Shown here one piece after another: positions 1 to 12,894 of a stretch of 64,000 nucleotides of DNA (the first letter of the stretch is position 1; each line of letters begins with the position of its first letter). The position numbers and the translations under genes are program-made. This DNA is from Helopsaltes ochotensis (Eukaryota > Chordata > Aves > Passeriformes > Locustellidae). Where the stretch lies: the NCBI GenBank assembly GCA_013400155.1, contig VXBM01000215.1:275240-339239 (forward strand), written 5' to 3'. Under the pieces are notes generated by a model that was not told the DNA's origin, did no database searches, and saw nothing but the letters and a program-made list of their open reading frames with translations.

Positions 1-3000
1 GGTTTCTTCTACTAACCCTGAAATGTGTGAAATTTCTGCTGGTCCTGAGGACTGAAAAGCTGCACTTCCCACCTAAGTCCTACATACAAAATAGTTCTGT
101 TGCCATTAAGCACATCAAAATATTATAAGCTGTAAATATATAAGAAATACAGGACAAAGGAACAACTCAGATTTTTTTCTTCTGAACTTCTTCAGTAGAG
201 GAAGAAAAGTTACTCTTTTTAGTCTTCTGTTCCTTTTTGAGAAGTAATAAGTTGTGCAAATGATGGCAAGTTGTTAATCAATTCCTTTGTGATGGGATCC
301 AAAATAATTTATTAAGTGTCTGGTTGTAAAATTTCCACTTAATTTAGCGGAACTGGATTTGTTACAAAAATTTCTTTGAAAGAAATCATTACTTTGTTGT
401 TTGCCTGTTTTTTTAATTCTATAATCCATATAGCTTTCTCCCAAATCTGCTTTGCTCAGTAAATTCTAAATAAAACCAAATCATTTCTAAACAAGAGGAT
501 ACAGTTAAATGCTGCTTTTTGGTACCACAAACCCTTCTAAGGGGGTAGGACCAGACACCTGATTACACAGGCATGGTGATACACCTAAGCTATACTGGTG
601 ATTGTCCAAATGACACACTTGTTGTTCTGTCTTTATTTTCTTTTGCAAGAGTACCAAACTGGAGGGCTGGTCCTACCACACCTTCTACTAGAAACAAACA
701 GTTCCACAGTGGCTGACTCAATACTGTGTTATGGTGGTTTCTAGCTCCTGTTGCTAGTGCTGCAGAAAAGGGTTCAAGAAGACTTTTGGAGAGTTAGAGA
801 CTTTCAGAGCTCTTGGAGCCCTGTCCTGTAGCTTTCTAGACTTCAGTTTGCAAGTGCTGGCTGACCGTCCCAATCTGAACAGATTGTCATTGTTCAGTCA
901 TTTAACTCCTGCATAATCTTTGCATGAATAGAATTTCTTGTGTGTCTTGTGGAATAACCTTTTATATAATTAGTATCTGCAATAATTTTTTCCTTTGGAA
1001 AGTAATTCATGTCATCTTGCGGAGATAGGACAGACATAAAGCATTATTCTGCAGTCACACAAGAAGCACTATTCATTCACAGTTGTGTTGTGAAGCCAGT
1101 CCTGTATCCCTGGGGCTGGGATGGTTTTGTGGCAGCAGTCCTAATTACAGAATCTTTCTGCAGCGTTTCTGAACTGGGGGCTGCTCTAGAGTCAAACTGG
1201 AATGAAGTTGCAGCCTGGAAGGACCAAGTAGGAAAGTTTCTTGGTGCATTTGATCTTTTCATTCTACTCATAAATAGTAGGTTTTAGTCACCCACTAAGA
1301 GTCACAACTGAAGCTCAGCTCAAGGCTGTGTTCCCAGATCTGAAAAGGGATAAGGAGGGAAAGAGGGATACTCCTCTCTTAGGCTTTGTCCTGACTAGGT
1401 TTGCATGCTATGTCATGTTCAACAGATCACACTCAAAGCTGCAAGCGGAGCATGTCCTACCTTGGACAAGGCAGTGGGAAAGGAGATTTTCCTACTCTGC
1501 ATCTGTAAGGATTTGTGCTGCTCCAGCCCTTGAATCACCTGAGCATGTTTCTGCAGACAGTGATAATAAAACAATTAGTAAATAATTACTGGGAAGACAT
1601 TAGTTAGTGTGGTAGGAAAGAGGATATTGGGGTTTTGTATTGATTGTTTGATTACTTCCTCCTCCGATGCAGCAGTAAAAGGTGCTGACAGCAGAGGCAG
1701 GAGGCAGCAGTCATGTGTTGGCCTGGGCAAATTTGTGTTTATATTGTGTTGGTTTGTGATAGTACCAGAGGAATACAGGCAAACTGGAAAGGGATTAGAG
1801 AGTGCAGCAATCATTACTTAAACACCTAAAATTGTTATTGGGCATAGCTGGCAATACAAGGTTGAACAATAACAAAAAAAGGGTCCATTTAGGTTGGGAA
1901 TTTAAGAGACCTTTTCCTTGAAGGAATAACCTTACAGACACAAAAACTTCATTGCTTTAAGGTGGCTTAATTAGAGAAGCTGGCTTAGTCAGTGATGTGG
2001 TGGGAGGAAACTACCCTTGGAGTGACAGAGGAGAAGGAGACAGTGAGTAATACGTTATTACTCTAATTAAGAAATAACTTAATCAAGATGTAATTATTGT
2101 CCAAATTAGGTATAAACCCAAACTGTTCTTTGCTGCTAAAAGGAAGACCAGTCTCTCCTTGCTGTGTTTGACTATAGAGGAAGGATCCCTGAGGAAGTCC
2201 TATGCTTTTTGAGAAGCAATATTAATTCTTCATCAAACTTGCTGTCCTGAATAACTCTCCTGTCTCTAAATATTATATAGTGGTGATTTCAGGAAATGCC
2301 AGAAGGCTTGTTTGAAGTTGATGGGGGCTCAAAAAAGGAAAAGCAGCAGACCTCTTACCCTGATGTGTTGAAGGGAGTCTGAGGATCAGTGGACTTTTTG
2401 AAGGCCTAGCATGAGTTTCCTGACAGAGCCCATGACGGCACTGGGGAGCCAACAGCACTTTTTAAACTGCAGCTCTGATTCAGCAGAGAGTTCAGCACAT
2501 GTGCCAGTGAAGCCGGAGAGGAATGAGTGGAGGGTGTGAAGTGTGTTCCCTGGGCTTGTGGGTGATGGTGTGAGCACCTCACATGTGAAAAGGGTTCTGT
2601 GCACGCCCTTTCTCCAGCGGCACCTTGACTTGCTGCAGTGGCTGGGGCACACCTGGTACCTGTGCTGGTCCCTGGGCGAGGGGCACACCTCATACCACGG
2701 CTCATCCTTGGGGAAGGGGCACAGCTGTACCACTGCTGTTCCCTCGGGAAGGGCACGCCTCATACCTCTGCTCATCCCTCGGCAGGGCCCTCCCGCGCCG
2801 GAGGGGCGTTGGGGCAGTGCCAGTGGGTGCGGAGGGGAGCAGGCCGGGACAGGAGGAGCTGCTTGGCCCACAGCTGGATTGGGCAGGTGGCAGCCTGTTA
2901 CACAGCCCAGCATGGCAGTTAGCTCTTCGTCCTGAATGCAATCTTTTCAATGCCTTATATAATCCAAAGAACAAAGTGGGGAGGGTTCTTTACCTGTGCC

Positions 3001-4741
3001 ACTCCACGTACTGCAATGAGCAGACACGGCACATCACAAATTCCATTGAATGCTCTTGAATTGGTGCTTCTCAATTTTAAATTAAGGCTTTAAAATATGT
3101 AAAATGTGAATGTTTAGATTTGTGTTCTCCCCAGTCCGTAATTACAACAGCACCAAACTCTAGGGGAACTTGTCTTGTGTGTGCTGTGTTTGTCTAGGCT
3201 TTCAGCTAAGTTGGTTGGATAGAACTGTGGAGAGGGCAGTGCTTTAATCAGGTGCAGGCCTGGCCTTTCGTAGTGCTGGATATTTGCCTTTGAAGAAACA
3301 AAAATAAACCCGTGCGGTGGAGTGACTTAGCCCTGTGATATAATAATGTTTCATTAAATAGATTTCTGTTTGTACAGGAATAGAGGGTGCTCAGAATTTC
3401 ACTGGGGTGTTTTAATTTGATTGTTCATGTATTAAAGAAAGATGAGGCTATGTCTAAAATTCAAGACCCTTTAATCTGAGATTTGCTTTTTTTCATAACA
3501 AAGTTAAACAGCTTTAGAGGTTTTTTCTGGTGCAGTTCTGACCATGATGATAGGAAATGCAGCTGGAAATGACTGTGCTAAGTGTAAAACACTCAGTTTC
3601 TAGTTTTCATAGGCTAAACCTTTATAAAATGTTACTATCCTCAATGTCTACACCAGTGGACTTACTGTATTAAATATGCTGCTATTTGTGTGTTGTAAGA
3701 GAAACAGTTATTCCTCCTTAAAATGTATTGCTATGGTCCTAGAGACCTTGGTGAAAGGCTGATTGAAGCCAATGTGGCCTTTACTAAAGACTGTGCATTC
3801 TTAGAGGCATTCAGCTACTTTGCTGCAGGCTTTTTACAGCTTTTTATAATCCAGAGAACTTGGAAATCCTGGAAGTGTTATTCTCTACTGCCCTTTGCCT
3901 TATCTTTAGTGCCTTGGAAAATGAAAGGCAGAAATTCACAACAGGATCAAAATGTTTTCCTCTATTAGAATTCAAGGTAATGTTTTGCTCAGTCTAGGGA
4001 GGGAAAAAAGCAAGTCTGAAAAAAATTAATGAGTGGCTGAAATAGAGCTGTTAAAATGGCAGCACACAGACAGCCTGTGTATAAATATAGGCCAGCTCCT
4101 CAGCACTGCTCTTATATGGTAGATCTGAGTGAAAGAAGACTATCAGCCTACTCTGTTCTGTGCAGGCCTGTGTGCTGGTTGTTCTCTGGTGCCAGATGTT
4201 TGGGAGTAGACAAGGCTGCATAATACATGGCAATCATAATGACTGTCACCTTTATTTCTATTGCAGGGACCTGTGTCACCAGTGTGAGTGAGGAATCTCC
4301 CAAGCACGCTGTGGATTTTTTTGTCTGTACGTGCTACTGGATTCTCTTTTACTGACCCACCCAAAAAAGAGAGGAAAGGGGTCAAACAGAGATTGTTAAC
4401 TTGTCACTTCTGCATAAGAACTGACTGGATTTTATGGCCTCTGCTGGAGAAGCTAGCATTGGAAGCTTTGGAAATGGAGCAGCTCGTGCTGCACCCCTGC
4501 TGAGCAAGGCTTTCTGCATGGAATATGAGCATCGAGGTGCCTTAAGTTAAACCATGTGCAAGTTGCACTAGCTGTTGTAACTGTACTGCTGAAACCACTC
4601 CAGACTTCTCCAGGGCTCTCCAAGGTAGTAGCTCCTCACACAGTTTGGATGTTTCCAATTGACATTTGAATGTTTGCATCCAGTCTGGTGTGGCTGTGAG
4701 AAGTGAGCTTTTCGCTGTGAAGTTCATGGTGAGTTTTGCAG
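1..4741 (+). other. PPP2R3A: Non-coding stretch before the first PR130 coding exon (probable intron)
   Basis: No convincing exon was found. The stretch contains a 36-bp-period minisatellite (2645-2786) in a GC-rich patch at 2540-2930; the remainder is ordinary AT-rich sequence. The PR130 5' non-coding exon and promoter are presumably further left, outside the window. Confidence 0.5.
2645..2786. repeat. Minisatellite, about 4 copies of a 36-bp unit
   Basis: Units beginning GGGCAC start at 2645, 2681, 2717 and 2751. They share a pattern of GGGCACacCT, then TACC, then a CTCATCC or similar block and GGGGAAG or similar. The copies are diverged and GC-rich. Confidence 0.75.
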
Positions 4742-4767
4742 CCTCACTTCCCTGCATGGTCTGTGCT

Positions 4768-6708
4768 ATGGCAGCGACCTACAGGCTGATGGTGACTTCA
4801 GTGAACTGCTACAGCAGCGTGGTGGTGGAGAGGCACTCCCAGCACACCGTGCACTACTGCACAGGCTCCTGCCAGCTCCACAGACAGGGACTGTCCTGTA
4901 TTGTTGCACACCACGGTGTCTGTGCAGAGCTCAGTGCCCAAGATGCCAACCCCGACCATAAAATTCCCGTTCCTGAAAATGGTCTTGCCTTGGCTGGAAA
5001 TGAGGACTATCACCAAATCCTCCCAAATAGTGCAAGAATCAAGAAGGGCTCTTCAGTGCAAGCGTCCAGCAGTTTAAAAGACATTACTGGTGAGGCAATA
5101 AACCTTGCCAGTGGTAAAATAAAGGAGTTCTCCTTTGAAAAGCTCAAAAACTCCTCCAGTCATGTGGCCTACAGAAAGGGAAGGAAAGTTCGGTCAGAAT
5201 CTTTCAGCAGACGATCCTTTGATTTTGACTTCATTTATGGGCACTTTAACAATGATGAGAACTGCCCTCCATGTGGCTCTTTGCAGAGTCCCTCACCTGT
5301 GGAGAAATGGCAGGAGAGCAATGATGTTCCAGAAGTCACCATGAATCCTGTGGTTCCATTCTGCCCTCATTCCTTCCCTGAAGAAAACATCATTACCCAG
5401 ATTTTAGAAAAGCACAAGCTAGATGGTTCTTCTGGTGGGGATATTAAGGTGTGCCTGGACATCTTGCTCAAGTGCTCAGAGGATCTGAAAAAGTGCACGG
5501 ACATCATCAAACACTGCATCAAGAAGAAATCTGCAGACGTTGTTGGTGGAGGGAACAGCAATGATCCCCTGGCTAATTCAGAGATGATATATATGAATCT
5601 GATGACAAGATTTTCTTCCTACCTGAAAAAGCTGCCCTTTGAGCTGAAGACAGGGGGGCAGAGAGAAGCGAGTGACTGGGCAGAGCTCATGAACTGTTTC
5701 CACGGCTTGCAGCAAACTCCCTTTCCCCTGGTATTTGGTGATGAGCAGCCACCCAGGTATGAAGATATCATTCAGCTGCCATCCTCAAGTGCAGTTCCTC
5801 TCGTTCCACCAGGTCAGGGTGAGGTGACAAGCACCTCCCAGTCCATCCAGACAGGTACTGTGAGCTTCAACTCCAACTCCCTGCCCGGTGTCCCTCCGGA
5901 GAGCAGCGTGAGAGCTGTGAAAGATGCTCTACCTCAGCCACCAGCCCCGAGCCCCTGCGACTGCACGTCTGCCACCGAGGCACTGTACATCGAGGAGGAG
6001 TCTGATGGGGACAGAACGGCAGGGACAGAGAAGAAGGCAGAGCAGAAGGGGGGCTGGCAGAGCCTGGAGCGCAGCTACCAGCGAGCTGCTGCTTCAGACC
6101 TTCCTGCTGATGCTAAAGCAGGACAGGCCAGGGTGGGAGATGCTCCCGAGAAAACCGTTCCTTTAAAACCCGTGTCGGATCCTGTGTTGTGTGGTGCCCA
6201 AGCTGCTGTCCCCAAAGGAGCCCAGCCATGCAGTAGGGTGGACAAGGAGGAGATTGACAAACTGCTGCTGGACTTGGAGTGCTTTTCACAGAAAATGGAG
6301 AGTACTCTGAGGGAACCCTCTCGGAAGGAGGGCGAACCTGCCTCACTGCAGGTGTCTGGCAGGCAGGGTAGGCAGGCTCCACCTCTGGCTCTTGAATCCA
6401 AAAGTAAACCTGCTGATCCCTCTTCTTCTTTGTCAAAAATCGTGGAAACCAACGGTCATAAAATGGAAGAAGATGACAAAGCCCTTTTACTGCGTATCCT
6501 GGGAAGCATTGAGGACTTTGCCCAGGAGCTGGTGGAATTCCAGACGGGCAAGGGAAGTTTGTCCAAGGAGAGGGAAGTGATGCAAATTCTCCAGGAAACT
6601 TTGGCAACTCCTTCGCAGTCCCTGCTTGCAGGGCAAAAAAGCCATATTGGAGCTGCCTCCAGAGACTCTGTTCCAGCTTCAATTCAGCAGGCCCCAGAAA
6701 TAATAAAG
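4768..6708 (+). CDS. PPP2R3A: PPP2R3A first coding exon of PR130 (residues 1-647)
   Basis: This single exon encodes the whole PR130-specific N-terminal region and ends in phase 0 at the donor AAG|GTAAGA. Recognisable human-like blocks are M-A-A-T-Y-R-L at the start, G-K-I-K-E-F-S-F-E-K-L-K-N-S near residue 115, I-L-E-K-H-K near 210, a Cys/Lys-rich C-L-D-I-L-L-K-C-S-E-D-L-K-K-C stretch near 225, and E-E-I-D-K-L-L near 490. Between them lie low-complexity Ser/Pro-rich, poorly conserved linkers, so much of the region is probably disordered. In the family this part targets PP2A to places such as adhesion sites (the LPP partner of PR130) and ryanodine receptor complexes; that is literature knowledge, not visible here. 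The splice acceptor is probably the AG at 4740-4741 (exon from 4742), which would leave a short 5'UTR piece, but this is less certain than the coding part. Confidence 0.95.
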
Positions 6709-9700
6709 GTAAGAGAACCAAACTTTTGATGGAATAGTGAGTAAAACAAACATGGGAAAATGTGGGGGGAGTAGGGGAATTACATCTAAGCGATGGATTG
6801 TGCTTTGAATGCTGCAGTGTGGAATAATGTGTTCAACCTGGCAGAAATGTAGCCTGTATTTAAATATAAACAAAAAAAGGAAACTGAAACCTGTGAGAAA
6901 ATAAAATAGGTCGTGACATGGAGTTTCACCTTTGAGCTTAACCTTTTCCTGCTGGTGCTCCTGTAGACTGTTTGCTTGTGGTTTAAATGGGTCACTTGTA
7001 ATAGGCTATAGTAATAATTACTTCTGTAAGCATAAATAATTACTTTATTTCTGAGACCAAGTATTGGACTGCCTCTTAGAAGTTCAGTGAGAACTGATTC
7101 TTCTATTTCTCCCTTTCCCATCTCTGAGCAGCCTTTCTTGTCCTTCTTATTGCTGGTTCCTAAAGAGACCAATCCTCCATGGGCCAAAGGACAGAATCTC
7201 AGAGGATTTGGTTTTGCTTTCCCTCTCCCCAGTGCATGGAATCATGTGGAGTCTGCATTGCTTGTATCTCAGATGAGGAGTAGATTTCCCAGGAAAAAGG
7301 GTCTTGATGGGAAACTGCTTTAGAGGGAAGCCAGGGCTGTCTGTCTAGCACTCAGTGCTTTTTGTTTGGTAACGGCTGCCAAATTTCAAGAAAACTTGTT
7401 GCCATACTTCCAAGTAGGCAGTAACTGTAGAGAGAACTTCAATTTCCAAAATCCCCCTTCCATGCAGGCACTGAAAAAGTGCCCAGGTTGTAAGTGAACT
7501 TTCACAGCTTCTTCCAGTTGGAGCTTAATTAGCATGTTTCCAAAACTGGCCACTTTTGCCCAAAATTTGATGCAGTTCTGAAAAAGGGTGCGTGGGTTGT
7601 GTCTTACTGTACATGATGGCACTGAGATCCTTTTAGACCAGGCTCTCCAAGAGTTTCTGTTGTTGCTCTGGGCAATTTTGCTTACAGAAAATGATATTCT
7701 GATATTTCCAGCAAGGGAAAGAATATTTTTCTTCAGCAAGTATAGAATTAAACAGCTCCAAATCTCTAAAGTAATCCCTTGTAATCTTGCCTTGTACATG
7801 ATTTTACAAAATTTTCTAGCTTGTGAGTTCAAACAAAAATGTGTTTGATGAAGTGTGGCACTGGCTTTGTGGCAGATTTTATGTAATGCTTGAAAATGGG
7901 ATGCGTTTATGCTGCCAAGTGGCTTCTCAGTGTGGTGCCTTGGCAGGTTGTGTTCCCCTGATCCCACCTAGCTGCGTTTTAGTTTGCTCCAGCCTGCCTC
8001 CCATTGACATGTGCTCCACAGCTACCAGAGCTCTGCTCCTCTGTGCAGTCACACAACCCTTGCCTTGTGCAGATGCCCAGAGCCAAAGACCCTGGGAGAG
8101 AGGAGCTGTTTTGGGGAGGCAGCTGGTCCCCTCAGCAGTGGGCACAAGGCACTGGGCTGCTGGCTCTGCACTTGCCCTGAGGTTTGCTGTTGTGTGTGGC
8201 ACAGGTGTGTCCCTTACCAGGTGTGGCATATAGGGAATACATCCATATTCCTGGATCACCCTGGATTTAACTGAAGCTGCGTGTGGTTTCTCACTCGGTA
8301 TTGCATGTGTGTCTCAATTATGCAAAGTAGCTGTTGTGTTTTCTTAAGGCTCATAAAACTGTTATCAAAGAGCTGGGCACACATGCAGAAACCCCAGAGC
8401 TCTGAGAGTGATAAAAACACAGCACACCTTTGGTTTGTGAAGGTTGTGACAGATTTAATATCCCTCAAATGCTAAGCAATGAAAAAGGAGAGGGAGAATC
8501 CTTCAGACCAGGCTGTTCTCTGGCTCAGCTGACTTATCTGTGTTAAATCTGTGCAAACTTATATCAGCAACAGACTTCCTCTTTATCATAAACCAAATTA
8601 TGATCCTCCAAGGAGAACAATAGGATTACTTGCCTCTTCGTCTTTAAAATCCAAATATTTAGAAAGTAGGAAATGAATACTCAAGAAGTCCATCAATTTT
8701 GCCGAGCCAATAATAAGGGCATCACACTTCTTTCAGGCAGGCCAGAGGAAGCATTGCATACTTTTAGACTGTCCAACATTTCCCATTCTGAGATCCAGTT
8801 TTCCATTGCTTATCTCAAAGCCTCCTAACTATTTGTTTTGGGATTTCCTGTTCTCTGTGCCTGTCTTAAGCTGATATTTTAGTATGTTGGTTTTGAAAAA
8901 AAATACTTCAATGAGAACTGTGCAGTTGCCTTTTAGAGGCCAGCAAGCCCCCTAATACTTACCTGTATTTTTGTCTGTAGTGAGGAGGGCTATAAGGATC
9001 CTGGATGGACCAGCAGGTTTGAGGGAATTGAGGGAAACTGGGACCAGTAAGCAATGAAGAATGTAGAGATGGGGCTGTTGGGTTGCTCTGAGCTGACCTG
9101 CAGCAATGCCAAATGTTGGGCGTGTTGGAAGGTGAAGACTGCTGCCTTTGAGTAAAATGTCACATGCAAAGTCCTTGGAGAAGTCAGTGGTGGATGTTTT
9201 TGACCTCCTGTGTCCTTGGTCTGCCACCTGTACAGGTTGGCTGATTTGACAAAGTAAATTCAGCTAATGCTCAGAGTGGTGCTCTAGTGAAAGAACCCTA
9301 GAAAAAATCTGTAAGCAACATGGTCCTTCCATTTTCAGAATCAAGCGTGAGTGGTGCAGGGCTCTGCTGCATGTTCTGCTCATGCGTTGTATTTTAAGAG
9401 CTGTTGAATAAAGTTTATGAATAATTTTGGGAGCAGAGATCAGGGCCAGGCTTTGATACAAAGAGACTCTTGGTTTTTGTCCCTCCACTGTTGTGTATCT
9501 CCTCAAAAGGATTACTTGTGCTGTAGTGAACCAGAAAGAGCAGTTCCCGTTTCTCTCTCCTCCATGCCTCTACTTCCTATTGTGTGGTTCTGAAACCTTC
9601 TTTATACTGACTGTGGGGTTTGTGTATGATTTTACCATCCCAAGTAAGTTTAAACCTAACCAACATTTTTGTTTTCTGCCATCTTAGTAAGTGGAATAGA

Positions 9701-12700
9701 TCAGGCTGAGGTCAGATGGGTGATCCAACTCTTTCTGGCCAGGGCCCATGGATCTGAGAGCAGAGGATTTGTGGGGTTGATAAAACCACCTTTATAACCA
9801 TGCTGTGTCTGAGGTGGTGGAGCCTGGAGTGAAGCATCCACAGGCTGTTCCCTCTTTCCACATTTCCTCTGGGTGGGCTCTAGGTAATGTGTGTCTAATC
9901 CTGCCTCTCCTGAATGACTGATGGAGTGTTTCTGGGACTCTCAGAAGGTTCTTAACTCCCTGTGTCCTGAAACACCATCTCAAGGCCACACACTTTGCTT
10001 TTTTGTATCAAAATGTCTGTGTTGTGTGCTTAAATCAGGGGGCCCTAAGAAGGCTCTGAGTGGAATTAACTGTTTCTGAATCATAGGAAGTCAAGGTTCA
10101 CCTTGCAACTTTGTAATTCTGCCCCCTCATAATTTTGTGCAAATGTAACAATATTCTTATCAAGGATCTTGTATGAGGATATTAATTGAAAAAGTGGCTT
10201 CTATAACGTCACAGTAATTTTAACTTTGTTCTGAAATAATTGTATGTTCTCAAAATGTGTCTAAAATGTAATGTAAAACTCTTTCTGGAAAATCAACTTT
10301 CATCTTACATATGTTAAAAATTGTTTTGATCAGATATTGATAATGTCTGACATTTAAGCTATACACACAATCTGTGCTCCTTTCAAACATCAATTATTCA
10401 TTACTTCTCAACACAAATAGTGAATAACTGTGGGCTTTTTTCTGTTGGAAACAGTTACTGAAATAAAAACAAGTATTAAGAGAATCTAAAGTATCTCAGA
10501 ATGAAAGGCAACTAACAGAGGCAATCTGGCATCTCTCACCTCTAACCTGGGTTACCTGCAGCAAGGAGGGATTTCTGGGTTTGTGGTTTGTGCAGTTGGT
10601 CTGGCTGTTGAGACCAGACTTTCCTGCTGTGGGTTTTGTCCAGTAGACTTTGAAGCTGTTGAAATAAGATTCTCTTACTGTCGATTTCTCATAGTACTCT
10701 ATAATTATATCTTTATTTATACCTACCTTGTGTGTTTTGAGGATAGGAAGTAGCATGCTAGAAACCTGCTATTCCAAAACTCTGGAAAACAGATGCAGTG
10801 AGCCTTGCCTCTGGATTACTTGTGTTTTTTCAGATTATCAGTGAAAACCTCCCAAATTTCTGAGATCCTTTGTGACTCGTTAATTTGAGCATGAAAAGTA
10901 CTTGGCTGTGCTGGTTTTTTCAAGATGGAACTAGTGGCTGCCAGATTAGTGTCTCTTTAATGCATACGTCTGTCAAAGGTCTCTGTAGCTGGTCTGGATG
11001 CAGCTGGACATCAGAGAGGTTCCTTGGGCTTCATTTCCTCTGCAGGCTGTAAGCAGAACATGAAGTAATTCATCACTTGCCACAGATGATTTACAATAAA
11101 TCACCTCCTGACATGTTGCTGCATGAGATCTGCAGCACTCCCAGTACAGTGCAGCCTCATGGGCTCTTTAGGTATTGCCCTAATGTTTAGAAAAAAATTG
11201 TCAGAGTAAGAAAAACCAAATTTGTTCCAAATGTGTTGCATTTGGATCTGTGTATCCTTTATTTAGTGGCAGTTCAACTTCAAACATTCCTGCCTTTTTC
11301 TTTTTGGAGATTTTTTGCATGCCCATCCTCTTTGTGCCACTGTTAGGCTTTGTACTCATTTGGGCTTCATGTTAACTTAGGGCTTTCTACAGGAAAAGAC
11401 ATCAGAGGCACATGTCCAATAAAAGCTTTCTGTTGTGAGGCTCACTGAGATCTTTGCATTTCAAATGCAGTACCTTGATGACAGCAAGCCCTGCTAGCTC
11501 GAAACTGGGTGTTTTTCTGTGTTACTGAACTTAGCAGCCTGGCAGAGTGGCTCACGTTGTACAGTCAAGTAGGGGAAGCACTCCATGGGACCCTTTTGTG
11601 TGAGAAGAATTGGATTTAGGCCCTTGTTCAGCACCATTCTTATGATAAGAGAGGGAGAACATACTTCTAAGAAGCCTAGACAAAGTTAGAGCAAGGGTTT
11701 GAAGTCTGCTTGCGCCAAGTTGTGCAGAGCAAAAGTAGGCTATTGTCCCCTGAGAAATGCTTTGCTTTTGCCTGGTGAGAGTTATGGGGAAAATGAATAA
11801 CAAGAATGATGCATTTTGATGTCTTTAGGAAACTGTTTTCTTAAGAGCTGCTTGGGAATGACTGAACTTATTATCCAAGATCATCCTTATGTGCTTGCTT
11901 GGCATTAAAGGAACTAGATGATTTGCTTTTTCCAGCAAGAAAGAAAAAATGATGTTTTTTGAAAATTACAGCCTTCAGTCAAGACTGGGAACTCATGCTG
12001 CTCCTCTGCTTCATCACCTCAGCAGCAGGGACCTCAAACCACTGCCATCCCACGGGCAGGGCCCTTGGCTGAGCCAGGTTTAACTCTAGCTGAGCCTGAC
12101 TGACCCCAGGGTGCCCCTCAGGTCTCAGCACTGGAGCACACAACGTAGGAACTATTGGGGAAGATGGTATATTTAGCCACTTCTGCAGAGCATCTAATTT
12201 TAGAGCTCGTGGTGGTGGTGGTGGGTGCTTCCTTTCTCATGTCACCCCTGGCCTATTACAAGCCAAGGACAGATTGTCTGTCATGTAGCCAGCAGGGAAA
12301 TAGATTCACTTGTAGATCATGTTTCTCAATTAAAGTATTACAAGAAGGCAGAAGATCCTGGTGGTACTGAAAGACACTTTGAATATTGGTTAAAATAGGC
12401 AGCTCTGGCTTCAGGAGTGAGATAAAATTGCTAGATGTTGTCCTTGTGAAGAGAGAGAAGACATAATATGTTGAAGCCATTTGTCATTTTTTGCCTGTAA
12501 AAAATCAAAACCAAGAAAGCAACGTGCGGGTCTTGACGTGGTCTCCTACAGAGTGCCCGTGCCCCTTCTGGAAAGGTCAACATCTGCTTAGGAGCTGCCC
12601 AGGATGATGATCAAGGAGAGTTCTCTGCGGAGGGACCCAGATCTGGGAGGGGAGCTAGCTTTCCTTGCCAAGGGCTGTGACTTTGTTCTTCCATCTCGAT

Positions 12701-12763
12701 TCAAGAGGCGCCTCAAGGCCTTCCAGCAGGCCCAGGTTTGGACGCTTGGCATTTCTTTATCTT

Positions 12764-12853
<90 letters not shown>

Positions 12854-12854
12854 N

Positions 12855-12894
<40 letters not shown>

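Noticed and set aside
2386..3059. Overlapping open frames of 94-175 codons on both strands
   Set aside because: They are created by the 36-bp minisatellite and its GC-rich flanks.
4666..4767. Upstream in-frame start adding 34 residues to PR130
   Set aside because: The added residues do not resemble the family, and the M-A-A-T-Y-R-L start at 4768 matches human. Part of the extension probably lies before the splice acceptor.
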